The position numbers were made by a program, and so were the translations under genes. This document shows, in pieces, positions 18,694-28,400 of a DNA stretch of 64,000 nucleotides. The stretch is from Flammeovirgaceae bacterium 311 (GTDB lineage Bacteria > Bacteroidota > Bacteroidia > Cytophagales > Cyclobacteriaceae): contig CP004371.1 of the NCBI GenBank assembly GCA_000597885.1, positions 6,584,501 to 6,648,500 of the forward strand, read 5' to 3'. The number at the start of each line of letters is the position of its first letter. Positions within the stretch are counted from its first letter, which is position 1. The notes under the pieces were generated by a model, which was not told the DNA's origin, made no database searches, and was given only the letters and a program-made list of their open reading frames with translations.

Positions 18694-19452
18694 ATGGCAA
18701 CCGAAACCGTTAGCATGAATAGACCAAAGCGGGGCCTGTGGGATGGCGGCCAATCACCCATGAATGCCAGCTACGGCAAACTGATGATGTGGTTCTTTCT
18801 GCTCTCAGATGCTTTTACTTTTTCCGCTTTGCTTGTAGCCTATGGCATGATCCGCTACAGCAACCTGGCAAACGAAACGGCAGTTGGAGGGGTAGGGACC
18901 TATGTTCCTTCTCAGGAAGCATGGCCTGTACCTGATATGGTCTTCAATGCAGTTCCTTTCCTGCATGGTGTATTCTTACCACTGGTATTTGTAGGCATCA
19001 TGACCTTTATCCTGATCATGAGCAGCGTTACCATGGTACTGGCCGTAGAGGCAGGACACCGTATGGATCGCCGTGCTGTGCAAAAATATCTGCTGTGGAC
19101 AATCCTTGGTGGTATCACTTTCCTGGGTTGCCAGGCATGGGAGTGGGGTCACTTTATAGCCGGTTCCGATACAGGCATATCACTGGCCGATGGCACAAAA
19201 TTTTATGGTGCTAACCTGCATATCAATGAATATGGTCCACAGCTGTTTGCCGACCTGTTCTTTTTCATCACAGGCTTCCATGGTACACACGTATTGAGCG
19301 GTGTAGTGCTGCTGATCCTTATTTTCTTTAACACGGCTGTAGGAACTTATGAACGCCGTGGCCATTACGAAATGGTAGAAAAAATTGGTTTATACTGGCA
19401 CTTTGTTGACCTGGTGTGGGTATTTGTATTTACGTTCTTCTATTTGATCTGA
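18694..19452 (+). CDS. coxC: Cytochrome c oxidase subunit III (second copy)
   Basis: The 252-residue protein has about six to seven helices. It shows MWFFLLSDAFTFSALLVAYG near residue 35, CQAWEWGHFI with the typical EW pair near 145, FFFITGFHGTHVLSG near 190, and YWHFVDLVWVFVFTFFYLI at the C-terminus, all strong subunit III signatures. Subunit III binds lipid and stabilises proton uptake by subunit I. It follows the shorter paralogue by 31 bases. Confidence 0.95.
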   Translation: MATETVSMNRPKRGLWDGGQSPMNASYGKLMMWFFLLSDAFTFSALLVAYGMIRYSNLANETAVGGVGTYVPSQEAWPVPDMVFNAVPFLHGVFLPLVFVGIMTFILIMSSVTMVLAVEAGHRMDRRAVQKYLLWTILGGITFLGCQAWEWGHFIAGSDTGISLADGTKFYGANLHINEYGPQLFADLFFFITGFHGTHVLSGVVLLILIFFNTAVGTYERRGHYEMVEKIGLYWHFVDLVWVFVFTFFYLI

Positions 19453-19471
19453 TCCATTAACATATACTTCC

Positions 19472-19807
19472 ATGGCTCAAATAAACGACCATCACGATGC
19501 GGAGGTAACACCTCAGCCAGCAAATAAAGAGCATATCAGAAAGATATGGATGACGGCCCTTTTACTAGGTGCCGTTACTGCAGTAGAATTTATCATTGCC
19601 TTTACCATGGAGGCAAACATGCTAAGAGTTGCCATCTTTATTGGCCTTACCATTGTAAAAGCCTTTTACATAGTGGCAGAGTTCATGCACATGAAGTATG
19701 AAACAAAATCTTTGGCCTGGAGTGTTATTTTACCCACCATCTTTATTGTCTGGCTAATCATAGCCTTGCTAACAGAGGGTGGCCAGGTACTACAGGGAAG
19801 AATGTAA
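19472..19807 (+). CDS. Cytochrome c oxidase subunit IV
   Basis: The 111-residue protein has a polar His-rich N-terminus followed by three hydrophobic helices (about residues 27-45, 52-70 and 83-100). IVKAFYIVAEFMHMKYE in the second half is typical of the prokaryotic subunit IV family. It is the last gene of the operon, 19 bases after coxC and directly before a strong terminator. Confidence 0.9.
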   Translation: MAQINDHHDAEVTPQPANKEHIRKIWMTALLLGAVTAVEFIIAFTMEANMLRVAIFIGLTIVKAFYIVAEFMHMKYETKSLAWSVILPTIFIVWLIIALLTEGGQVLQGRM

Positions 19808-19811
19808 ATAT

Positions 19812-19838
19812 AAAAGCCGGTTTTGCCGGCTTTTTTTC
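19812..19838 (+). terminator. Rho-independent terminator of the act-cox operon
   Basis: AAAAGCCGG and CCGGCTTTT form a nine-base stem around a TTTTG-type loop, followed by seven or more T residues. It begins 5 bases after the subunit IV stop codon and closes the 15-kb act-cox unit. Confidence 0.92.
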
Positions 19839-19877
19839 TTTAAGGTAAATTATTCTGATCTCCCGGCTGTTTAAGAA

Positions 19878-20543
19878 ATGGGGTTGAATAAAATTCAAAT
19901 GCGTAAACTAATCTTCTTATTCATTTTGCTGCTCATACCGGTAGGCATTATCCTGTTCCTGCACCGCTATGGACAGAATCATTACGAAATTCCGGTATAC
20001 TTCAGCAACGCTGCTGATATGTCGTCAGACATATGTGTATTTCCCGAAGGACAGCACCATGTGCCGGTATTTGCTTTTACAGATCAGGATAACCGTCTTG
20101 TAAGCGAAGCCTGGCTGGAAGATAAAATAACGGTGGTGGACTTTATCTTCACAAACTGCCCCACCATGTGCAAAGATATGTCGGCCGAAATGTTGCGAGT
20201 ACAGGAAGCTTTCAGGGACGATTCCGAACTGCAGTTACTTTCGTTTACTGTAGATCCGGAGTACGATCAGCCACGGGTGCTAAAAGAGTATGCTGAAAGA
20301 ATTGGTGTAAAAGAAGACAACTGGCGCTTTCTGACCGGTGATAAATCGCCGCTTTATGATGTTGCCCGCTGTGGTTTTTTACTGCCGGTACAGGCTGGAA
20401 ACAGTGGTTCAGATGATTTTATCCATAGCAACAAGTTTATACTGGTAGATGGACAGCGCCGCATCAGGGGATATTATGATGGCGATAACCGCCAGGAGGT
20501 AGACAGGCTTGTTCAGGAAATACGAATCTTAAAAATGGAGTAG
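19878..20543 (+). CDS. SCO1/SenC copper chaperone for cytochrome oxidase
   Basis: The 221-residue thioredoxin-fold protein has an N-terminal anchor helix (about residues 9-27). The copper-binding motif is FTNCPTMCKDM near residue 95. The conserved distal His appears in SDDFIHSNKFILVD near residue 175, after the LLSFTVDPEYD strand. It delivers or reduces copper for the CuA centre of subunit II. It sits just downstream of the oxidase terminator and probably begins a second assembly operon. An ATG at 19902 (MRKLIFLF) is an alternative start that trims eight residues. Confidence 0.92.
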   Translation: MGLNKIQMRKLIFLFILLLIPVGIILFLHRYGQNHYEIPVYFSNAADMSSDICVFPEGQHHVPVFAFTDQDNRLVSEAWLEDKITVVDFIFTNCPTMCKDMSAEMLRVQEAFRDDSELQLLSFTVDPEYDQPRVLKEYAERIGVKEDNWRFLTGDKSPLYDVARCGFLLPVQAGNSGSDDFIHSNKFILVDGQRRIRGYYDGDNRQEVDRLVQEIRILKME

Positions 20544-20550
20544 TTGTAAA

Positions 20551-21141
20551 ATGGCCGAACTGATATACCCCAGGAACGAAAAGAATCTGCTGCGTGGCAT
20601 TATTGCCGTTTCAGTAGCAGTACCACTGGTAGTAGCTTTTCTTTTGTTTTCACCCTTCAAGGTAAACCTGCCTGTAGAGCTGGTTCAGCATTTCCCAACA
20701 GTAATTGCCACCCTTAACAGTTTCACGGCTGTACTATTGGTTGCAGCACTTGTTGCTGTTCGTAAACGTAACATAAAGCTGCACCGCCAGCTAATGCTGG
20801 GTGCCATGGCTTTGGGCGCGCTGTTCCTGGTTTTTTATGTACTTTATCATGCCAGTGTTCCCTCTACTAAATTTGGTGATGTAAATGGCGATTATGTGCG
20901 TGATGCTGCCGAGCAGGCTGCAGTAGGCTATAGCCTCTATGTGTATACCTTTGTCTTGCTCACCCATATAGTATTTGCAGCAGTAGTATTGCCTTTTGTA
21001 CTGATGGCTGCCTATTTTGCGTTAAAAGATAATATAAGACTACACCAGAAGGTTGTAAAGTGGGCATACCCCATGTGGCTATTTGTTAGCATCAGCGGTG
21101 TGATGGTGTATTTTATGATCAGACCTTATTATCAGTTTTAG
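20551..21141 (+). CDS. DUF420 membrane protein, likely oxidase assembly factor
   Basis: The 196-residue protein has five hydrophobic helices with conserved His residues, as in NIKLHRQLMLG, YVLYHASVPSTKFGD and RLHQKVVKWAYPMW. This matches DUF420, the family of Staphylococcus CtaM, which is needed for heme A-containing oxidase activity. Its place 7 bases after SCO1 and near the oxidase genes supports an assembly role; that role is inference from family and context. Confidence 0.85.
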   Translation: MAELIYPRNEKNLLRGIIAVSVAVPLVVAFLLFSPFKVNLPVELVQHFPTVIATLNSFTAVLLVAALVAVRKRNIKLHRQLMLGAMALGALFLVFYVLYHASVPSTKFGDVNGDYVRDAAEQAAVGYSLYVYTFVLLTHIVFAAVVLPFVLMAAYFALKDNIRLHQKVVKWAYPMWLFVSISGVMVYFMIRPYYQF

Positions 21142-21147
21142 CAGAAA

Positions 21148-21423
21148 ATGATGAAGCGCATTCATAAAAGTGTATTTTTCTTCATGGGATTTTTAGTGCT
21201 GCTGGTAAATCAGGCTAGTGCACAATGTGCCATGTGCAGGTCTACGCTGGAAAGTAATGTAAGCGACGGCTCTTTTCTATTAACCAGTGATAACCTGAAT
21301 ACAGGGATCATCTATCTGTTTGTTACTCCTTACTTACTGATCATGGCTGTTGGTCTGATCTGGTATTACAACGCACGCAAAAATGCCCGAAATATCCACC
21401 GCAGAAGCTATTCTCAAATCTAA
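21148..21423 (+). CDS. Small conserved membrane protein with CxxC motif
   Basis: The 91-residue protein has a cleavable-looking signal sequence ending at ASAQ, then QCAMCRSTLESN, and one C-terminal helix (about residues 55-75) followed by a basic tail. The CxxC motif faces the periplasm and could bind metal or redox partners. Its reading frame overlaps the following DUF983 gene by 41 bases. Its place after SCO1 and the DUF420 protein suggests a role in oxidase assembly, but the function is unknown. Confidence 0.75.
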   Translation: MMKRIHKSVFFFMGFLVLLVNQASAQCAMCRSTLESNVSDGSFLLTSDNLNTGIIYLFVTPYLLIMAVGLIWYYNARKNARNIHRRSYSQI

Positions 21424-21781
21424 ATGCCCGCGTTGCCATAGGGGTAATATCTATGTACACCCTGCCTATCATACCGGCTTCAGCAAAACCAACAAGCTGT
21501 GCCCGCACTGTGGACTGATGTTTGAGCGGGAGCCGGGTTTCTTTTTTGGTGCCATGTACATCAGCTATATGTTCACAGTTGCAATTTTGCTTGGCACTTC
21601 TTTTGTACTATATTTTGGATTCGATGATCCACCGCTATTGGTTTACCTTCTGAGCGTTCCTTTGGTTACCCTGCTGCTTTTACCCCTAAGTTTCAGGTTT
21701 TCCCGGGTGCTTTATCTGTATGCCTTTGGTGGAGTAAGCTATAACAGGTCTTATGCAAAAGGCCCGCTGAATCCAAAATAA
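21383..21781 (+). CDS. DUF983 zinc-ribbon membrane protein
   Basis: The 132-residue protein begins with a four-Cys zinc ribbon (CPRCHRGNIY, then CPHCGLMF), followed by EPGFFFGAMYISY, the family signature, and two helices (about residues 60-80 and 85-105). DUF983 proteins are often encoded beside cytochrome oxidase or its assembly genes. The ATG at 21383 lies inside the previous gene, in another frame, and no later start would keep the zinc ribbon, so the 41-base overlap appears real. Confidence 0.87.
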   Translation: MPEISTAEAILKSKCPRCHRGNIYVHPAYHTGFSKTNKLCPHCGLMFEREPGFFFGAMYISYMFTVAILLGTSFVLYFGFDDPPLLVYLLSVPLVTLLLLPLSFRFSRVLYLYAFGGVSYNRSYAKGPLNPK

Positions 21782-21786
21782 AGACT

Positions 21787-24700
21787 ATGCTTAACCACTT
21801 GCGCTTTTCATGGCAGCTTGTTCCTTACATCATTTTACTGGCAGGCCTGCTGGTATGGTGGGGAGCCGTGGCACTGGCTCCGGAGCCGCACGAGAAGGTA
21901 AGCAACACACTGCAGGAAGAAAGCAGGAAAATTGAACAAAGGCTGCAGGAGATTACAAATGTGCTGCAGCACCATGCAGATCAGCCTTTTTCCTACCTGC
22001 CTAAAAAGCTCCCTTATCCCTATTACATTTACACCAGCGAGCAACCCTGGTTCTGGTCAGATTACCACCTGCTGCCATCATACTCACTCCTGAAGTCTGG
22101 ATTACCGGTACAGTTCCTGAACATGCCCGATGGCCAGTTTCTGGCCTATCAGCGGGAGGTAGTACTGGCAAGCAAATCTTATAATATTTTTATGCTACTG
22201 CCGCTGCAGAGCACTCTTTTTGAAGCTTACGCTGGTCAGCGCTATAACCCGGAAATTTTCTCATCGGCTTCCTTTAGCCTTAGTGCAACCAAAGCAGAGG
22301 GTTTTAGTCCGGTTTACCTCCAGTCTGTAGATGAACCGCTCTTCTGGCTGGCACTCTCCCCCGGCTATGCCAGGGGGTATGAAAACCTGCTTGAGCTGGC
22401 AGCATGGTTTGTATTGCTTGGTTTTTTAGGGGTGGCAGTCGTGTTCTGGCGCGAAGCCTATCATTATGCAGGAGTAGAAAAGAAGAAGTTTTTAGTATAT
22501 GCAGCCCTTTTTCTGGTTGTCCGGGTACTGATGCTGGCACCCGATCTGCCACATCGGATCTATCCGCTTTCCATCTTTAACCCACAATATTATGCATCTT
22601 CCAGCCTGAATCCTTCTCTGGCAGACTTTCTGCTGAATGTACTTTTTTTACTGGGGGTACTTTTGCTTGTATGGCCATATCGGAAATTTATAGTGCTTAA
22701 GCTGGAAGACTGGGCAGGCCTGCGCTTTTTCAACCTGATAGCAGTTGTGTGGGTGCTGCTTGGATTGCTGCTGCATTACTACCTGATGCGCCTGCTTTTT
22801 TATCATGCCCAGTTTTCTCTGGATATCACACAAAATATTGAACCATCTCTTCTAAAAATTCTCGCCTGGGGAGTGGTGGCCATTGTATCGGTTCTGTTCT
22901 TTCTTTTCACACACCCGGCCATGAGCTGGCTGAGAAGCAGCAGATTCAGGCAGAAGGATATACTGCAGATAGGAGTATTGTTACTGTTGTGGTGCCTGGT
23001 ATTGGTCTGGATTTCTCCTGTAAGCTTATTTTTGCTGCCTGCCTTGGTATTTTATGGTTTTCTCTACAGGCAGCTTACCCGCAGATCACCCGCTCCCAAG
23101 CTCAACTATACGCTCTTTATATATTTGTTCGGAGCAGCCATAATTTGTGCGCTTTCTGCCTCACTGGCCCTGCACAGTCAGCGCAAAACCAGTTTACTTG
23201 CCGAAAAAGAAAGGCTGGCATCGCAGGTGCTTACCGAAAGGGATCTGGTAGGTGAGTACCTGCTTCATGAAGCAGCCCTTAACATCCAGAATGATCCATA
23301 CATCGTAAACCGTTTTCTTAGTCCACTATTCAGCAAAGAGGGCATTGAACAAAAAATCAGAAGACAGTACCTCAGCCGCTATTTTGACAAATATGAAATA
23401 GCCATCCGTCTTTTTGGGCTGGGAGGCTATCCGCTTAGCAACCAGTATACAGCTTCTTATTTTACACTGGAGCAACAGGCAATGGAGCAGGGCGAATCTA
23501 CCGGCCTGGAGGGTTTGTACCGCTTTAGCGGCGAGGGTGTAGGAGACTACAGCTATAAAAAGTTCGTGCCGGTATATTTCCAACAGTCTGCTATAGGCTA
23601 TGTATTGATGGAGTCGAGGCTGAAACGTTACCAGCCCCGTACCGTATATCCGGAGTTGTTTACCAGCCAGCAGCTAACGGAGCCTCTTTTCGAAAGAAGT
23701 AATTACGCAGTTTTTGTGAATGGAAGACTGCGCTTCGATGCGGGTGAATTTGATTACCTGCATTTGTTTCCGGATGATCTGCTTGAGGATGAGCAGCTGT
23801 ATCAGGAGGGGGTTTTTACCCAGGATTATCACCACTATGCCCTCAGGGGCGAAGACAACAGGGTTGTAGTGGTATCCAGTCCGGCACAGCCCTTTAGCAT
23901 TATTTACGCTAATTTCTCATTTCTGCTCCTGTTCCTGCTTTTCCTGATTACACTCTATGTAATTGGATACCTGCTGATCAAGCGCCTGTCGGTGCGCTAC
24001 CTGAACTTTACCACAAAGATTCAGCTCTACCTTAACTTTGCAATTTTTCTTCCACTGCTCATCATTACGGTATCCACACTTAGTCTTATCAGCCAGAGTT
24101 ACCGAAAGGAAACAGAACAGCAGTTTTTTGATACGGCAGAAAGCATCAGCAGGGGCATGTCAGATCTGTTGCAGGATTATCAGCAGGGATATATTGACCG
24201 GGAAATGCTTGGCACAAACCTGGACCGTATTTCACGCTATACTGAAACCGATATACATCTCTTCGATACGCAAGGGATTTTACAGGCAACGAGTCAGCCG
24301 GCTATTTACCAGAAAAATTACCTGGCGCCGGTAATCAACCCATACGCACAGGCTGAAATCGTGGAACAACACCACCGGCAGACTATCTTAACCGAAACGG
24401 TTGGCAGGCTGCAATACCGCTCTGCCTATGTTGCAGTAAGGAGCAACAGCAGTGGAGAACTGCTGGGTATCGTAAGCGTTCCTTTCTTTGATTCTGGTTA
24501 TGTACTACAGCGGCAGCTGTCGGCTATCTTTTCTAACATCGTTTCTATTTTTGCCACCCTGTTCCTGGTGTTCCTGCTGCTGCTGTATGTGTTTTCAAAG
24601 GAGTTGACGGCACCACTCCGCTATATAGCAGACCGGCTAAGACTTATCAGTTTAACAGGTAAAAATGAACCCTTAAGCTGGCCTACCGAAGATGAGATAG

Positions 24701-25485
24701 GTCTGCTGGTGCGTGAGTACAACCATATGCTGCTGAACCTGCAGGCCAGTAAAGAAGCACTCTCCAGATCTGAAAAAGAGAGTGCCTGGCGCGAAATGGC
24801 CAAGCAGGTAGCACATGAGATTAAAAATCCGCTTACGCCTATGCGGCTTAGCCTGCAGCACCTGAACCGCCGCCTACAACCCTCTTTAGAGGAAGCTGAA
24901 AAAGACAGGGTGAACAGATCCTTTCAGTCAATTCTGGATCAGATTGATACGTTAAGCGATATCGCTACCAGCTTTTCGGCTTTTGCCAAAATGCCGGCCC
25001 CACGGCAGGAGAGCTTCGATGTGGCAGCTGTGCTAAGCAGGGTGGTGCGGCTCTACACCAGCGATCAGCACTATCAGCTGGAGGTAGCTATACCGGATGG
25101 TACCTGGCTGGTGCAGGGAGATGAGCAAATGATGCAGCGTACGTTCAATAACCTCATCCTGAATGGCATACAGGCTGTGCCTTCCGACAGGCAGCCACAG
25201 CTGGAAATAAGCCTTGAGGAGAAAGAAATACATAAAGTTTTGATCAAAATAAAGGACAATGGTACAGGCATCGCTGAAACTATACGTCATAAAGTATTTG
25301 TTCCTAACTTTAGTACAAAAAACAGCGGTTCCGGATTAGGCCTGGCCATTGCTAAAAGAGGAATAGAGCATGCCGGTGGCCGGATCTGGTTTGAGAGTAA
25401 TTCAGAGCAGTATGCGATGGAGGGCGCTCACAGCCGCGACGAAGCAGGTACTACCTTCTTCATAGAATTGCCTTTGGTGAACTAA
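21787..25485 (+). CDS. Very large NtrY-like sensor histidine kinase
   Basis: The 1232-residue kinase has an N-terminal helix, a first extracytoplasmic region of about 170 residues, and then a block of six to eight helices (about 205-465) unlike ordinary sensors. A second extracytoplasmic region follows (about 470-715), then two helices near 720-790, a third sensing segment, a helix near 925-945, a HAMP-like linker and the catalytic core. The H-box is VAHEIKNPLTPMRLSLQHL near residue 1011. The ATP lid region shows NLILNGIQA, DNGTGIAE and GSGLGLAIAKRGIEHAGG. The NPLTP context is typical of NtrY-type kinases. No response regulator is adjacent. Its stop codon directly abuts the ATG of the next gene. 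Confidence 0.9.
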   Translation: MLNHLRFSWQLVPYIILLAGLLVWWGAVALAPEPHEKVSNTLQEESRKIEQRLQEITNVLQHHADQPFSYLPKKLPYPYYIYTSEQPWFWSDYHLLPSYSLLKSGLPVQFLNMPDGQFLAYQREVVLASKSYNIFMLLPLQSTLFEAYAGQRYNPEIFSSASFSLSATKAEGFSPVYLQSVDEPLFWLALSPGYARGYENLLELAAWFVLLGFLGVAVVFWREAYHYAGVEKKKFLVYAALFLVVRVLMLAPDLPHRIYPLSIFNPQYYASSSLNPSLADFLLNVLFLLGVLLLVWPYRKFIVLKLEDWAGLRFFNLIAVVWVLLGLLLHYYLMRLLFYHAQFSLDITQNIEPSLLKILAWGVVAIVSVLFFLFTHPAMSWLRSSRFRQKDILQIGVLLLLWCLVLVWISPVSLFLLPALVFYGFLYRQLTRRSPAPKLNYTLFIYLFGAAIICALSASLALHSQRKTSLLAEKERLASQVLTERDLVGEYLLHEAALNIQNDPYIVNRFLSPLFSKEGIEQKIRRQYLSRYFDKYEIAIRLFGLGGYPLSNQYTASYFTLEQQAMEQGESTGLEGLYRFSGEGVGDYSYKKFVPVYFQQSAIGYVLMESRLKRYQPRTVYPELFTSQQLTEPLFERSNYAVFVNGRLRFDAGEFDYLHLFPDDLLEDEQLYQEGVFTQDYHHYALRGEDNRVVVVSSPAQPFSIIYANFSFLLLFLLFLITLYVIGYLLIKRLSVRYLNFTTKIQLYLNFAIFLPLLIITVSTLSLISQSYRKETEQQFFDTAESISRGMSDLLQDYQQGYIDREMLGTNLDRISRYTETDIHLFDTQGILQATSQPAIYQKNYLAPVINPYAQAEIVEQHHRQTILTETVGRLQYRSAYVAVRSNSSGELLGIVSVPFFDSGYVLQRQLSAIFSNIVSIFATLFLVFLLLLYVFSKELTAPLRYIADRLRLISLTGKNEPLSWPTEDEIGLLVREYNHMLLNLQASKEALSRSEKESAWREMAKQVAHEIKNPLTPMRLSLQHLNRRLQPSLEEAEKDRVNRSFQSILDQIDTLSDIATSFSAFAKMPAPRQESFDVAAVLSRVVRLYTSDQHYQLEVAIPDGTWLVQGDEQMMQRTFNNLILNGIQAVPSDRQPQLEISLEEKEIHKVLIKIKDNGTGIAETIRHKVFVPNFSTKNSGSGLGLAIAKRGIEHAGGRIWFESNSEQYAMEGAHSRDEAGTTFFIELPLVN

Positions 25486-28400
25486 ATGCTAATAATCAGG
25501 CTACTATGGTGCTTACTGGCGCTTCCTCTGTTGGTGCACGCGCAAACAACAGACGGTGACGCTGTGTGCCGTTGGCTACAGCCTTCTGCAACGCCTGGCC
25601 CACTGGATAGCCTAAGCGTAATCCCTAAAAGCATCAGCCTTTCTGCTGCTGATTTGCAGTGGCAGTACAACCCCTCCGAGGGAACAATACAATTTTCAGG
25701 CGATAATTTACCAGATTCGGTTTTGGTATGTTATACCCGTTTGCCATACAGCCTGCATAAACCTGTACAGAACCGCACACTTGCTGAATACGATTCGCTG
25801 GCTCCCTTTAAGCTGCGGCCCCGTAACAAAAATGAGGTGTGGCAGCAGGAAGAACTCTTCAGCTCCGATGATATTCAGAAAAGTGGCAGCATCAGCCGTG
25901 GGATTTCCTTTGGAAATACTCAGGATGTATTTGTTCAATCAGCACTAAACCTGCAGCTGGAAGGCATGCTAACTGACAAGATAGGCCTGCGGGCTTCTAT
26001 TTCAGATCAGAATATTCCTTTTCAGCCAGATGGAAATACCCAGAACCTGCAGGAGTTCGATAAGGTGTTTGTGGAGCTCTATACCGACAGCAGTTCGCTC
26101 ATTGCTGGTGATTTGCAGATGCGCAATACCAACGGAAGCTTTTTGCGCTATCAGCGTAATGTACAGGGACTCTCATTCCGCACCCGTTCTTCATGGCTAA
26201 GTAAGGGATCAGGAGAAACTACCGTATCTGCCGCCGCCGCCAGGGGGCAGTTTAATGCGGTAGAACTGGAACCTGTGGAAGGTATGCTGGGTCCGTACCG
26301 CCTGCAGGGGGCAAACGGACAGGGATATGTTATGGTACTTGCCAATTCAGAGCGCGTATTTCTGGATGGACGGCTTTTACAGCGGGGGTACCAGTACGAT
26401 TATATTATTGATTATAACCTGGGCGAAATATCTTTTACTCCGGGTACCATTATTACGCGCTACTCCCGCATACGGGTAGAATATGAATATGCCGATCAGC
26501 AGTACCGCCGGGGTATTATGAGCGCAGGCCATACCCATGCAAAAGGCAGATTTGAATTCTTCAGTGGTTTTTACCAGGAGAAGGATAACCGCTATCAGCC
26601 TCTTTTCTTTGACTTGAATGAGCAGGATATGCTGCGGCTCAGTGAGGCGGGCGATACCTTTGCAAACCTCTGGGCTGCCTCCTCCGACAGCGTGGGATAT
26701 ACAGCAGATTTGCTGCTGTACCAGCAAAAAGATACCCTGGATGCCGATGGCCAGCCAAGGCAGATTTATGTGTACAGCACCGATCCGGCAAGCGCTCATT
26801 ACCGGCTGGGCTTTACACAGGTAGGGCAGGGAAACGGCAATTATGAGTTACAGGAAATTACCCCCAGGGGAAGGGTTTATCGCTGGGTATCGCCGGCAGG
26901 AGGTGTGCCCCAGGGCCAATACGAGCCTGTAAGGCTGCTGCAGGCTCCCAGGAAGCGTCAGGTAGTGACAGGAGGGGGCAGCTATCGTTTAGGTAAGTTT
27001 GGAAAAGTATATGCTGAGCTTGCGGTGTCTGAATTTGACCAGAACCTGTTCAGTGAGCTGGAGGAGCAGGACGATAAAGGCCTGGCACTAAAAAGCGGGT
27101 ATAGCATTGATGGACTGCCAGTGTTTTTCGATCCGGCCTGGCATTGGAAAGCAGGAGTGGAATATGAACTTACTAACCAGAATTTTACGCCCATAGACCG
27201 CTTCAGAACAGTGGAGTACGATCGCTACTGGGGCTTGTTACCGCAGCAGGGCTGGGGGGTACAGCCGCTTCCATATGGAGTAGATGACCACCTCATCAGC
27301 CTTTGGGGCGGGATGGAAAAAGATGCTGCTAACCGTCTTCTTTATCATTACCGGCACAGGAACCTGCCAGGCCTGGTGCAGGGATGGCAGCAGGAGATTG
27401 AAGGCGCTAAAACCATGGGAATCCTGGCGGCAACCGCCAGCCTCTTTCTGATGGAAAATGAGCAGGATGAACTGCTTGTGAAGTGGCAGCGGCTGGTGCT
27501 GGACCAGAACCTGAACTTTAAGCACTTTGTGCCTGGCTATGCTTATACCCATGAGCAAAATGTTTACCAACAGGCTCAAACCGATTCTGTACTTACCTCT
27601 GCCCAGTACTTCAGGGAGCACCGCTTTTATGTGCGCAACCCGGCAGCCATGAGCAGCCGCTACCTGCTGGAGTACAGCATCAGGGAGGATAAAGCACCTG
27701 TTTTGGGAGAAATGCAGGAGGCTAATGATGCGCAGCTCTTTCGGGCACAGTGGTATACCAACCCGGATTTGCCCCAGCAGCTTGGGTTTCAGATGAGCTA
27801 CCGGCAGAGCCAGGCGCTGCTGGATAGCCTGGAAGACAGCAATGAAGAACGTATTCTTACCGGTCAGCTGCAGTGGAACAGCCTGTTGTGGGATGGAGCC
27901 TTCCGGCAGCAGCTTACTTATAATGCAGGCAGTGGCAGGGAAATAAAGCGTGATTATGTTTATGTGAAGGTACCGGCAGGGCAGGGTACCCATGTATGGC
28001 GTGATAACAATGGCGATGGTGAGCCGCAGCTGGAGGAGTTCTTCGAAGCTGTGCTGCCCGACGAAAAGATTTACATCCGGATACTTGTGCCCAGTAATGA
28101 GCTTACACAGGCTTATAGTTCTGAACTTCAATACAGGCTCACCCTCAACGGACCTGTGGACTGGCGCGACAGAACCGGAATGCTCAGGGCCATGCAGCCC
28201 CTTTCAGCTACCCTGAGTGTACGACTTAATCAGAAGTTAACGGAAGGCTCTAACCTGGAGCGCTTTTTACCAGCCTCTGCCGGATTAGCCGAAGTAGGTT
28301 TGCTACACCGCAGGCAGCAATGGCAGCTAAACGTCTTTTATAACAGGAGCAACCCGGAGTGGGGTATCGAAGGCGGTTTTCATCAGAATACCCGCAAACA

